Source of the DNA: Dongia sedimenti | Lineage (GTDB): Bacteria > Pseudomonadota > Alphaproteobacteria > Dongiales > Dongiaceae | Direction of reading: 5' to 3' | Assembly (NCBI GenBank): GCA_030715195.1 | Contig: JAUYVI010000007.1 | Span: 186,001-250,000, forward strand | DNA length: 64,000 nucleotides | In this document: in pieces, positions 11,300-18,850 of the stretch | How positions within the stretch are numbered: the first letter of the stretch is position 1 | Layout of the letters: every line of letters begins with the position of its first letter | Notes under the pieces: model-generated | The model's database searches: none | What the model saw: the letters and a program-made list of their open reading frames with translations, nothing else | What the model was told of the DNA's origin: nothing | Position numbers and translations under genes: made by a program

Positions 11300-12304
11300 C
11301 TAGAACTTGTAGTTCTTCCAGTTCTCCTTGGTGAGAACGAGCGTTGCGTCGCCGTAGATCACGCCATTTTCGAGCGTCACCTTCTCGTAGCCCGGCCGCT
11401 TCAGGTCCATGCCCGCCTCGATCGCTTCACCCTTCAGCAGCTTGTAGGCAACGTGGGCCGAGACGTAGCCGGCATCGGCCGGCCGCCAGCATTGCGCTTC
11501 CTGCTCATAGCCCGAGTCGAGATAGACGCCGTTGATGCTCGGCAGGCCGAGGCCGACCACCTTGATGTCCTTGCGGCGCAGCTTCTCGACCGCGAGCGCC
11601 GACATGGAGGTGCCGGAGACCGAGCAGCCGACGAGACCTTTGAGTGTTGGATACTTCTTCAGGACTTCGTTGACCTTGTCGAGCGCGGTCTTCTCGTCGT
11701 TGTTGTCCTCGAGCGGCTGCGCGAGGACGAATTTCATCTTCGGATAGTTCTTTTTCACGTGCTCGAGGCCGGCATTGAACCACTGCATGTGCGTTTCCAT
11801 GGTGAGCGCGCCGACCACGCCGGCGAAATCGCCTTCGCCGCCCATCGCTTTCGCGAGATTCTCGAACATCAGGCGGCCGAAGTTCTCGTTCTTGAAGGCC
11901 TCGACGTCGTAGTGGGCGATGCCGGCCAGGCTTTGCGCCTCGTGGCTGATCACGGTAATGCCGGCCTTGCGGGCCTCCTGCAGGACCGGGATCATCGATT
12001 TCGGATCGTTCGGCACGACCAGGATCGCGTCGACTCGCTTGGCGATCAGGCTCTCCACCATCTGCGCCTGCTTCGCGGGGTCGCCCTTCTCGGGGGCGAT
12101 CTGGTAGGCATTGACGCCGAAATCCTTGCCGAACTGCTCGACGCCGACGCGCATGTCGTCGAACCAGGAGATGCCCTCCTGCTTGGCACACATGACGATC
12201 TCCAGCTGCTTCTCGGCGAGAGCGCGCCGGCCGACCAACGGCAGCGCAAGGCTGGCTGCAACGAGGCCGGTACCGCCCTTCAGCATTGTTCTGCGGGTAA
12301 GCAT
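11300..12304 (-). CDS. Periplasmic sugar-binding protein of ABC transporter (type I, RbsB-like)
   Basis: Solute-binding protein, 334 aa, for the RbsC/RbsA components on either side. The ATG at 12304 is preferred to the upstream ATG at 12346 because AGGGAGAG precedes it. This exposes a twin-arginine-type leader (TRRTMLKGG followed by a hydrophobic stretch to ALA), so export may be through Tat. The mature part is a Peripla_BP_4 fold with DAILVVPNDPKSMIPVL and GLPSINGVYLDSGY. The ligand cannot be read from sequence. An FNR-type box lies 64 nt upstream. Confidence 0.88.
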   Translation of the reverse strand: MLTRRTMLKGGTGLVAASLALPLVGRRALAEKQLEIVMCAKQEGISWFDDMRVGVEQFGKDFGVNAYQIAPEKGDPAKQAQMVESLIAKRVDAILVVPNDPKSMIPVLQEARKAGITVISHEAQSLAGIAHYDVEAFKNENFGRLMFENLAKAMGGEGDFAGVVGALTMETHMQWFNAGLEHVKKNYPKMKFVLAQPLEDNNDEKTALDKVNEVLKKYPTLKGLVGCSVSGTSMSALAVEKLRRKDIKVVGLGLPSINGVYLDSGYEQEAQCWRPADAGYVSAHVAYKLLKGEAIEAGMDLKRPGYEKVTLENGVIYGDATLVLTKENWKNYKF

Positions 12305-12367
12305 GATTTCTCTCCCTTTGGCAATTGGTTGCGGTCCCAAGGTCATCGGAAACGGTCAAGGGCCGCA

Positions 12368-12381
12368 TTGACTTGCGTCAA
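12368..12381. promoter_or_regulatory. FNR/FixK-type box upstream of the binding-protein gene
   Basis: TTGACTTGCGTCAA, a perfect TTGAC-N4-GTCAA dyad 64 nt upstream of the binding-protein ATG. It pairs with the box at 6961-6974, so both halves of the transporter should respond together. Confidence 0.68.
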
Positions 12382-12476
12382 TAGCCCCTGCAGCTAAAGC
12401 GAGGCTGTTCTGGGCTTGTAGAAGACGGGAATGCCAAGGGCAGATCAGGCTCTCAGCCACTGGCACAACGGCATGT

Positions 12477-13337
12477 TCAGCTTGCTGCTTCATCCTCGGC
12501 ATAGGCCGGATCCGAGAACAGGATGTCGTAGACCCGCTCCGCCGTCGGCGTCAGCCCTTCCGCATTCAACCGCGGGTCTTCCCTGCCACCGCCGATCCAT
12601 TTCAGAGCCTGCTCGACCTCGGCATAGGTTGCGCCGGTCGCCAGGATGGCCGCGATCGTGCCGTCTTCGAGATCGCCCACCAGATGCACCACATCATCAT
12701 GGGCCAGATGTTGCGATCTTGGATGTTCGGCGGATGTATTACTCGTGGCTGCCTTCGGTTTGCGCTTGGGCTGTCCCGATTTGCGGACCTTGCCGACCGG
12801 CTTTACGACGGTGGCCTGCTGGCCCTTCTCGCCCGGTTCGGCGAGATAGTGCACTGTGCTGCCGATTGCGAGCTTGTCGAATCCGCCATTGGCGACACTG
12901 TTGGCGTGGAAATAGACTTCGCCGATTTGGTCGTCCTCGATGAAACCGTAGCGCTTGTCCGGAAAGAGTCGACTTACACGGCCGCTGGGCTCGGCCTGGT
13001 GGGTTTTGACGTCTCCCCTCCGCTCTCGCGCGACATCTTCCACCCGGCGCGAGAGGGCCTCGAACGCGTCGCGGATGGCGACATAAACATCCTCGTGGGC
13101 GTGATGCTGGGGCGGGTTGCGGTTGACGGCGATTTCGCGTCCCGGCAGTTTCACGTCGATGCTCACCTTGTAAAGCTTGCCCTGGCGGCCGCGACGGTTT
13201 GGCGCACTGACGACGACGCGGCAACTCATGATGCGGTCATGGAAGCGGTCGAGCTTCCCGGCCAGTGTCCGGATCCGCGCTTCGACTGCCTCGGATGGCG
13301 TCATGTTGCTAAAGGAGATCTGCAGAGGAATCTTCAT
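12477..13337 (-). CDS. Ribosome hibernation factor (HPF/RaiA) fused to a cold-shock domain
   Basis: A 286-aa protein in three parts. Residues 1-105 are an HPF/RaiA-type S30AE domain (ISFSNMTPSEAVEARI, with HHAHEDVYVAIRDAFEAL) that in the family binds the 30S subunit and silences ribosomes. Residues about 117-175 are a cold-shock RNA-binding domain (GRVSRLFPDKRYGFIEDD, then EVYFHANSV). The C-terminal 110 residues contain a basic linker and an acidic helical domain I do not recognise. It is probably co-transcribed with the small gene at 13432-13719 from the FNR-type box at 13814. In this context it would protect ribosomes when energy or oxygen runs out. Confidence 0.9.
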   Translation of the reverse strand: MKIPLQISFSNMTPSEAVEARIRTLAGKLDRFHDRIMSCRVVVSAPNRRGRQGKLYKVSIDVKLPGREIAVNRNPPQHHAHEDVYVAIRDAFEALSRRVEDVARERRGDVKTHQAEPSGRVSRLFPDKRYGFIEDDQIGEVYFHANSVANGGFDKLAIGSTVHYLAEPGEKGQQATVVKPVGKVRKSGQPKRKPKAATSNTSAEHPRSQHLAHDDVVHLVGDLEDGTIAAILATGATYAEVEQALKWIGGGREDPRLNAEGLTPTAERVYDILFSDPAYAEDEAAS

Positions 13338-13431
13338 ATGCGCACCAATCCGATAGAGGACAGATAGATAATCGCAAGATCAGCGGGCCGAGCACCGATG
13401 GCAATCGGCCATCAACGCTGCGGCTCCCGCG

Positions 13432-13719
13432 TCAGATTTCACAGTAGGTAACTTCAAGGCAGGGATCGTTGCGCATATATCCGGCATGAGGATCTCCGAA
13501 GACGTCATCCAGGACGGTGAGATCGGCTATCTCTTCGACCCGAAACAGCTTCCATCCGGACTGTCGCGAGGCGCTGAACCCGGAAATCTGATAGGCGCGC
13601 AGCAGTTCGTGCGTTTCGCAAGCGCCGTAAGCATACGGCTCAACGAGCCGCTCGCCACCGGCGTAGTTGAATCGCAGCCGCCGGCGTTGCCGGATGGCGG
13701 CGCAAATTTCCGGGGTCAT
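13432..13719 (-). CDS. Small WYL-like domain protein
   Basis: A 95-aa protein whose N-terminal half (IRQRRRLRFNYAGGERLVEPYAYG) resembles the WYL ligand-binding fold, without an attached HTH. The ATG at 13719 has GGAAGAGG about 10 nt upstream and is preferred over the ATG at 13848, which would overlap the FNR-type box. It lies 95 nt upstream of the HPF-CSD gene. The role is unknown; stand-alone WYL-like proteins may sense ligands or nucleic acids. The assignment is by motif resemblance only. Confidence 0.65.
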   Translation of the reverse strand: MTPEICAAIRQRRRLRFNYAGGERLVEPYAYGACETHELLRAYQISGFSASRQSGWKLFRVEEIADLTVLDDVFGDPHAGYMRNDPCLEVTYCEI

Positions 13720-13813
13720 TTGATGCCTCTTCCGCTCTGGTTTTCGCAGGTGCGCAACTTCGGCAACTAGCCCACGCCAGCAATCATGAAGCCTCAGACG
13801 CGGGCGTTGAGCA

Positions 13814-13827
13814 TTGACCTCAATCAA
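13814..13827. promoter_or_regulatory. FNR/FixK-type box upstream of the WYL-like/HPF unit
   Basis: TTGACCTCAATCAA (TTGA-N6-TCAA), 95 nt upstream of the ATG at 13719 on the minus strand. It is 115 bp from the next box, which faces the nitroreductase. Confidence 0.62.
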
Positions 13828-13942
13828 CGTTGACGGCTCTGCGGCCACTCCAACCGATGGCAGCCGGGTATCTCTGCAGCCAGCCAGGGCAATCGTGCCG
13901 CAGCAGCTTTATTAAGATACTGCAGCCGGGCCTGTAGAGCTG

Positions 13943-13956
13943 TTGATCCAAGTCAA
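13943..13956. promoter_or_regulatory. FNR/FixK-type box upstream of nitroreductase
   Basis: TTGATCCAAGTCAA, a full consensus match 155 nt before the nitroreductase ATG. The longer distance suggests a longer 5' leader than at the other promoters. Confidence 0.66.
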
Positions 13957-14111
13957 TACAACGATTTCGGTCCAATCCGAGGATGTCTGCGTCTTTGCTC
14001 GTCCAGCATGGAGTGGATGTTGATGCAGCTTGTGGTGGGTGACGGACTTCGGCGCTTGGTACCCGTTCGGTGTCGATCGCGTGGTCAATCGGATCGAGGT
14101 TTAGCCTCAGC

Positions 14112-14639
14112 ATGGATTTTTTCGAACTGATCAGAGATCGGCGTTCGGTTCGCAGCTATCGCGGTACGAAGCTCGATCCATCGAAAATCGCCCTCATCAT
14201 GGAGGCTGTGCGCGCGGCCCCCTCGGCCGGCAACCTGCAGTCCTATCGAGTCGCCGTGGTGGAAGAGCCGAAGCTCAAGAACGGGCTGGTGCAAGCCGCC
14301 GGCGGACAGCAATTTCTCGGATCGGCACCCGCTCTCCTCGTATTCTTTGCCGATCTGGAGCGAAGCGCGGCCCGATATGGTGATCGTGGGCGCGCGCTGT
14401 TTGCGATACAGGACGCCACAGTCGCGGCGGCCTACGCCCAGCTCGCGGTGGCGGCGCTTGGCCTTGCCGCGTGCTGGGTTGGTGCTTTCAGCGACGATGA
14501 TGTGGCCCGCGTCCTTGCCGCCCCACCGGGGTTTCGGCCGGTCGCGATGCTGTCGATCGGCAACGCGGCGGAAGCGCCGCGTCGCCCGGCCCGGCGACGC
14601 ATCGAGGCACTGTTCAAGCATGGCCGGCTGAAGCCCTAG
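14112..14639 (+). CDS. Nitroreductase family protein
   Basis: FMN-dependent NAD(P)H oxidoreductase of the nitroreductase superfamily, 175 aa. FMN-binding residues are visible in RDRRSVRSYRG near residue 8 and APSAGNLQSY near residue 37, with a C-terminal LSIGNAAEAPRRPAR contact loop. The protein begins MDFFELIRDRRSV, typical of the family, so ATG 14112 is used rather than 14070. The physiological substrate is unknown; these enzymes often take part in redox balance under low oxygen. It heads a plus-strand run with the HicA-like and THUMP genes. Confidence 0.86.
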   Translation: MDFFELIRDRRSVRSYRGTKLDPSKIALIMEAVRAAPSAGNLQSYRVAVVEEPKLKNGLVQAAGGQQFLGSAPALLVFFADLERSAARYGDRGRALFAIQDATVAAAYAQLAVAALGLAACWVGAFSDDDVARVLAAPPGFRPVAMLSIGNAAEAPRRPARRRIEALFKHGRLKP

Positions 14640-14673
14640 CCGCCCCTTACGATCAGAGAGAGGAGGATTTCCC

Positions 14674-14913
14674 ATGCAAAGTGAAACTTTCCGCAAGTGG
14701 CTGCTGGAACGCGGCTGTCACTTCGACCGCACGCCGAGAGGCCGGGCGAAGCACCTCAGCCAAGCCACGGTCGCTGTCCGTCGCGAAGGCCGGGTGTCCG
14801 CGCTGCCTCTGGTCGGCTCGCGCAAGCGCCTGCCGGACGACGTCGTGCAGTCGATCGTCGAGCAGTTGGGACTGGATCCCGCTGAGCTTCCAGGTCCGAA
14901 GAGCAGGGTCTAG
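14674..14913 (+). CDS. Small HicA/YcfA-like protein without a HicB partner
   Basis: A 79-aa protein with the HicA dsRBD-like outline: FRKWLLERGCHF at the N-terminus, TVAVRREGRVSALPLVGSRK in the middle and DDVVQSIVEQLGLDPAEL at the C-terminus. The usual catalytic His in the GSHH region is not obvious. There is no HicB antitoxin next to it, so a classical toxin role is doubtful. A strong GAGAGGAGG ribosome site precedes the ATG. The next gene starts 6 nt after its stop, suggesting co-translation with the THUMP protein. Confidence 0.68.
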   Translation: MQSETFRKWLLERGCHFDRTPRGRAKHLSQATVAVRREGRVSALPLVGSRKRLPDDVVQSIVEQLGLDPAELPGPKSRV

Positions 14914-14919
14914 ATCCGG

Positions 14920-15456
14920 GTGGACTGGAATGTCGTCATCAGCGCCAGTTCCGGCGGGTACACGAGGGCCCGGGCGCTGATGCGCGAACATGGAGAGGTC
15001 GCGAAGACACACTTCTACAACATCCTTACCATGATGGTGCCCTCGGTGCCGGCCTTCCTTGCTGCGCTCGAGGATCGCTTCCAACTTGATCTGGATCTTC
15101 GCGCTTGCGTGTCCAGAATTGCACCCGTCACCGAGACGTTCAACTTTTCTGGTGTGCAGGATTTCGAGACCAAGGCATGCGCGCTCGCGCGAATGTTGGC
15201 GCCCCCATTGAACGGAGCGTCGTTTCACGTGCGTATGCATCGTCGCGGCCTCAAAGGCTTGATCTCATCCAATGCGGAAGAGCGTCGGCTGGACGAAGCG
15301 CTGATCGGTACCCTCGAAAAAGCTGGCGGGCATGGCATGATCCGCTTCGATGATCCCGATTTTGTGGTGGACCTGGAGACCGTGGATCATCGGGCGGGAA
15401 CGGCACTCTGGAGCCGCGACGCCCTGCAGCGATACCCATTCCTGAAGCCGGATTGA
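14920..15456 (+). CDS. THUMP-domain protein
   Basis: A 178-aa protein with a GTG start placed 6 nt after the preceding stop and AGAGCAGGG just upstream. The pattern WNVVISASSGGYTRARALMREHG, then DLRACVSRIAPVTETFNF and SFHVRMHRRGLKG, resembles the THUMP RNA-binding domain found in tRNA-modifying enzymes and in Tan1-like proteins. No methyltransferase or thiouridylase domain is attached, so it may be an RNA-binding adaptor. The RNA-repair and ribosome-hibernation neighbours suggest an RNA-related stress function. Confidence 0.72.
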   Translation: MDWNVVISASSGGYTRARALMREHGEVAKTHFYNILTMMVPSVPAFLAALEDRFQLDLDLRACVSRIAPVTETFNFSGVQDFETKACALARMLAPPLNGASFHVRMHRRGLKGLISSNAEERRLDEALIGTLEKAGGHGMIRFDDPDFVVDLETVDHRAGTALWSRDALQRYPFLKPD

Positions 15457-15473
15457 CCACCAGGCTTTTCGGC

Positions 15474-15487
15474 TTGACCTGCCTCAA
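15474..15487. promoter_or_regulatory. FNR/FixK-like box upstream of the Ntn hydrolase
   Basis: TTGACCTGCCTCAA (TTGA-N6-TCAA, weaker inner positions), 86 nt before the ATG at 15574. It is the least consensus-like of the set. Confidence 0.5.
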
Positions 15488-15573
15488 TGCCCTGTCGGCC
15501 CGCGGCAGGGCAGAAAGGGCATTGCGTTGGCTCGTTGGTGCTGGTGCAGACGCATACAGAAAGAGGGTTCAGG

Positions 15574-16119
15574 ATGAGCGTGATCATCGCACTCAGGGCG
15601 GAAGACGGGCGTTGCTCTTGGCTGGGCTGTGACACCATGGTCACCGGAGGGAACTTGAAGCAGGACTACGGCCCCAAGTGGCTGCTGCAAGAGGATTGGG
15701 CTATCGGAGTCGCGGGCCATCTTCGCACCGTCAACCTCGTGGAGCACCACATCGAGTCTATGCTCCGCGACCTCAACGACCCCTACGAGTTTGCCCTGCG
15801 TGTTCGAGAAATCATGAAGAGCGACGGTTATCGTGCGAGCGAAGAGGAGATCGGACCGCTCACACTTGGTGGAGCACTCATGCTCGCCCGGCCGCACGGT
15901 GCCTGGGTGATCGAGGCCGACTTCTCAATCACGCCCATTGCGCCGGGCGCGGCTTGGGCGGAAGGCAGTGGCCGGGAAGTCTGCATGGGGGCTCTGCACG
16001 TACTGCTGACATCGGGCGGCGGACTTGCGCCTCGTGACATCGTGCAGCGCGCCCTCGACGCGGCCATGGCCTTGGAGGTCAATTGCGGCGGTCGCACCTG
16101 GATCCACCAGCTGGGATAA
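15574..16119 (+). CDS. HslV/proteasome-like Ntn hydrolase, stand-alone
   Basis: A 181-aa protein beginning MSVIIALR. Aligned by eye to HslV, removal of Met exposes Ser1 where HslV has Thr1. Asp19 (GCDTMVTGG) and Lys34 (YGPKW) fall where the proteasome family has Asp17 and Lys33. A late AEGSG plus GALHVL and DIVQRALDAAM follow the HslV C-terminal pattern. No HslU-type ATPase is adjacent. ATG 15574 is chosen over 15487 because it places the nucleophile at position 2 and the earlier start lies in the FNR-type box. It may be a self-compartmentalising peptidase acting in stress; substrate and ring assembly are unknown. Confidence 0.7.
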   Translation: MSVIIALRAEDGRCSWLGCDTMVTGGNLKQDYGPKWLLQEDWAIGVAGHLRTVNLVEHHIESMLRDLNDPYEFALRVREIMKSDGYRASEEEIGPLTLGGALMLARPHGAWVIEADFSITPIAPGAAWAEGSGREVCMGALHVLLTSGGGLAPRDIVQRALDAAMALEVNCGGRTWIHQLG

Positions 16120-16120
16120 T

Positions 16121-16777
16121 CTAGCGGGCGCGTTGGTCATCGCGCATTCGGAAGTAGCGCTCAAACCACGCTGCGGCGAGTTCGATGACCGCTTCCAGCG
16201 CACCAGGCTCCGGGAAAAGGTGCGTGGCGCGGGGCACGATCTCCAGCGCCTTCGGCGCGGGCAGCCGAGACAAGGCTGCCTGGTTCAGATCGATGACGCC
16301 GTCGTCGGCGCCGCCGACGATCAGGATCGTCGGGCTGCGCACCCGATTGAGTGCCAAGCCCGCCAGATCCGGCCGGCCGCCGCGCGACACGATGGCGCGA
16401 ATCTGATCCGGCTGCTCCGCCGCAGCGACGAGAGCCGCCGCGGCGCCGGTGCTGGCCCCGAACAGGCCGAGCGGAAGGGCTTTCGTCGACGGTTCAGTGC
16501 TCAGCCACTGGATCACGTCAAGCAAGCGCCCGGCGAGCAGCGGGATATCGAAGACGTTGGCGCGATCCGCCTCTTCGGCGGGGGTCAGAAGGTCGAACAG
16601 CAGGGTGGCAATTCCGCGCGCGTTCAGAGCCTTGGCCACATGGGTGTTGCGGGGACTGAAGCGGCTCGAGCCGCTGCCGTGGACAAAGACGACGAGGCCG
16701 CAGGCGTCCCGCGGGACCGATAGAGTGCCGGCCAGTCCGAGCGGTGGAATCTCAATGTCGCGAGCGGTCAACGCCAC
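16121..16777 (-). CDS. Dienelactone hydrolase-like alpha/beta hydrolase
   Basis: A 218-aa alpha/beta hydrolase. Visible elements are the oxyanion region VVFVHGSGSSRFSPRN, nucleophile motif GLFGASTGAAAAL (Ser in G-A-S-T-G), a late Asp in VGGADDGVID and catalytic His in PRATHLFPEPG. Such single-domain proteins are common beside stress-response clusters, and the substrate is unknown. It converges end-to-end with the Ntn hydrolase (1 bp between stops) and diverges from archease. The FNR-type box at 16827 lies 50 nt upstream. Confidence 0.85.
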   Translation of the reverse strand: MALTARDIEIPPLGLAGTLSVPRDACGLVVFVHGSGSSRFSPRNTHVAKALNARGIATLLFDLLTPAEEADRANVFDIPLLAGRLLDVIQWLSTEPSTKALPLGLFGASTGAAAALVAAAEQPDQIRAIVSRGGRPDLAGLALNRVRSPTILIVGGADDGVIDLNQAALSRLPAPKALEIVPRATHLFPEPGALEAVIELAAAWFERYFRMRDDQRAR

Positions 16778-16826
16778 GTCTCCTCAAGTCTTGTTGAAAT
16801 CCTGCGGTCACCGCCCGAGCCCTGCG

Positions 16827-16840
16827 TTGATCCACGTCAA
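16827..16840. promoter_or_regulatory. FNR/FixK-type box between hydrolase and archease
   Basis: TTGATCCACGTCAA, full consensus, 50 nt upstream of the hydrolase start and 65 nt upstream of the archease GTG. One box could serve both divergent promoters. Confidence 0.68.
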
Positions 16841-16904
16841 GACAACGCCCGCGGACGAGAGGAGAATTGCAGCCGGACCATGTCGGCAGAAGAACGGAAC
16901 CAGC

Positions 16905-17333
16905 GTGGGCACGCGGTGGGACGGCGGATGGGAGCATTTCGAGCACATGGCCGATATCGGCGTGCGGGGCTTCGGCGCGACCAAGGCGGAAGCCTTTGGG
17001 AACGCCGCCTGCGCCTTGACCGCCGCCGTTGCCGATCTCGATGCGGTTCGGCCGCTCGAGGCGGTCAGGATCGAATGCACCGCAGAGTGCGACGATCTGC
17101 TGCTATACGAGTGGCTTAACGCCCTGATCTTCGCGATGGCAACGCGGAAGATGCTGTTCTCCCGCTTTGCCGTGCGGATCGACGGGAAGCATCTCGAAGC
17201 TTCCGCCGAGGGCGAGCCGATCGACGCCGAGCGCCATGCCCCGGCAGCGGAAGCCAAGGGTGCGACGCTGACCGCGCTGCGGGTCGCGCCAGACCGCGAC
17301 GGCTGGGCGGCGCAATGCGTCGTTGACGTCTGA
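16905..17333 (+). CDS. Archease (RtcB cofactor)
   Basis: A 142-aa archease that in the family helps the RNA ligase RtcB reach multiple turnovers. It shows FEHMADIGVRGFGATKAEAF at the N-terminus, ECDDLLLYEWLNALIF in the middle and ends CVVDV, the usual terminal Asp motif that binds metal. The start is uncertain. The frame has GTG at 16905, whereas the strong GAGAGGAG (16857-16864) points to ATG 16880, which is in another frame. So either GTG is used or a small indel separates the ribosome site from the gene. It lies 17 nt before rtcB. Confidence 0.85.
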   Translation: MGTRWDGGWEHFEHMADIGVRGFGATKAEAFGNAACALTAAVADLDAVRPLEAVRIECTAECDDLLLYEWLNALIFAMATRKMLFSRFAVRIDGKHLEASAEGEPIDAERHAPAAEAKGATLTALRVAPDRDGWAAQCVVDV

Positions 17334-17350
17334 CGCGTCCGGAGGAGTCG

Positions 17351-18781
17351 ATGGATCGCAGCAATTTCCACCGGCAGGCGCCCGGGATCTGGCGCGCGGA
17401 ACCGAGCGGCGCGATGCGCGTGCCGGCGATCATCTATGCCGACGATGCGCTGATGCTGGCGATGGACGACAAGGTCTTCGATCAGGTGACGAACGTCGCC
17501 ATGCTGCCGGGCATCGTCGGCGCGGCCTATGCGATGCCGGACGCCCATTGGGGCTACGGCTTTCCGATCGGCGGCGTCGCAGCCTTCGATCCGGAGCAGG
17601 ACGGCGTCATCTCCGCGGGCGGGGTCGGCTTCGACATCTCCTGCGGTGTACGCGCGGTGCTCACCCACCTGTCGGTGGAGCGCATCCAGCGCGGCAAGGA
17701 GCAGATCGCGGAGCGGCTCTACCAATCCATTCCGGCCGGTCTCGGCAGCAAAGGGCACGTCCATCTCGATCCGGCAGAGATGGACCGCATGCTGGCGGGC
17801 GGGGCTCGCTGGGCGGTAAGCGAAGGCTACGGTGACGCCGCGGACCTCGCGCGGATCGAGGAATCGGGCTGCATGCCCGGCGCCGACCCGGCGGCGGTAT
17901 CCGAGCATGCAAAGCAGCGGCAGCAGGATGAGATCGGCACGCTGGGCTCCGGCAATCACTATCTCGAAGTGCAGGAGGTGGCGGAGATCTTCGACGAAGA
18001 TGCGGCGGCCGCGTTCGGCTTGCGCCGCGGCGAAGCCATCGTGAGCATTCATTGCGGCTCGCGCGGCCTTGGCCATCAGATCGGCACCGACTTCCTGCAT
18101 GAGATGGTAACCGCCGCAGCCGGTTTCGGCATCGAACTGCCGGACCGCGAGCTGGCTTGTTGTCCGATTCGCTCCGAGCTAGGCCAGCGTTATCTCGGCG
18201 CGATGCGCGCCGGCACCAACTGCGCGCTCGCCAACCGGCAGATCCTCACGCATCTGACCCGCGGCGCCTTCGCCCATGTGTTTGGGCGCGTGGAGATGCC
18301 ACTGCTGTTCGATGTCTCGCACAATACTTGCAAGGAGGAGACGCATCTCGTTGCGGGCAAGCCGCAGCGGCTGTTCGTTCATCGCAAGGGTGCGACGCGC
18401 GCCTTCGGCCCCGGGAACCCGACGCTGCCGCCGGTGTTCAGCGCGGTCGGGCAGCCGGTGCTGATCGGTGGCAGCATGGGTACGAGCTCATATGTGCTGG
18501 CGGGAACGCGGAAGAGCGAAGAACTGGCCTTCAGCAGCGCGTGCCATGGCGCCGGCCGGCGCATGAGCCGGCATGCGGCGATGCGCCAGTGGCGCGGCCG
18601 CGCCGTGGTCGATGCGCTTGCCGATCGCGGCATCATCGTGCGCAGCCCGTCCTTGCGCGGAGTCGCCGAGGAGGCGCCGCTCGCCTACAAGAACTCGAGC
18701 GAGGTGGTGGATAGTGCCGACCGGCTGGGCCTGGCGCGCAAGGTCGCCCGTCTGGAGCCGATGGTCTGCATCAAGGGTTGA
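17351..18781 (+). CDS. rtcB: RNA-splicing ligase RtcB
   Basis: GTP- and Mn-dependent ligase that joins 2',3'-cyclic phosphate or 3'-phosphate RNA ends to 5'-OH ends, 476 aa. Metal and guanylate motifs are visible: PDAHWGYGFPIGGVAAF, GVGFDISCGVRAV, GSGNHYLEVQ, SIHCGSRGLGHQ and DVSHNTCKEE, with KNSSEVVDS near the C-terminus. GGAGGAG lies just before the ATG. Archease immediately upstream makes a two-gene RNA-repair unit. An FNR-type box ahead of the pair suggests induction on low oxygen rather than, or in addition to, the RtcR/sigma-54 control known in other bacteria. Confidence 0.95.
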   Translation: MDRSNFHRQAPGIWRAEPSGAMRVPAIIYADDALMLAMDDKVFDQVTNVAMLPGIVGAAYAMPDAHWGYGFPIGGVAAFDPEQDGVISAGGVGFDISCGVRAVLTHLSVERIQRGKEQIAERLYQSIPAGLGSKGHVHLDPAEMDRMLAGGARWAVSEGYGDAADLARIEESGCMPGADPAAVSEHAKQRQQDEIGTLGSGNHYLEVQEVAEIFDEDAAAAFGLRRGEAIVSIHCGSRGLGHQIGTDFLHEMVTAAAGFGIELPDRELACCPIRSELGQRYLGAMRAGTNCALANRQILTHLTRGAFAHVFGRVEMPLLFDVSHNTCKEETHLVAGKPQRLFVHRKGATRAFGPGNPTLPPVFSAVGQPVLIGGSMGTSSYVLAGTRKSEELAFSSACHGAGRRMSRHAAMRQWRGRAVVDALADRGIIVRSPSLRGVAEEAPLAYKNSSEVVDSADRLGLARKVARLEPMVCIKG

Positions 18782-18850
18782 TTGCGGGGAGCTATCGGCG
18801 TGCCGGCAAAACTCGCCCCCTGTATCGGCTTCGATCTTGGAGCACAAGCG

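Noticed and set aside
10469-12397. A 642-codon plus-strand frame opposite the ABC ATPase and binding protein
   Set aside because: Codon-bias shadow; both minus-strand genes have full family motifs.
14674-14913. HicAB toxin-antitoxin system
   Set aside because: No HicB gene is adjacent, and the usual catalytic His is not clear.
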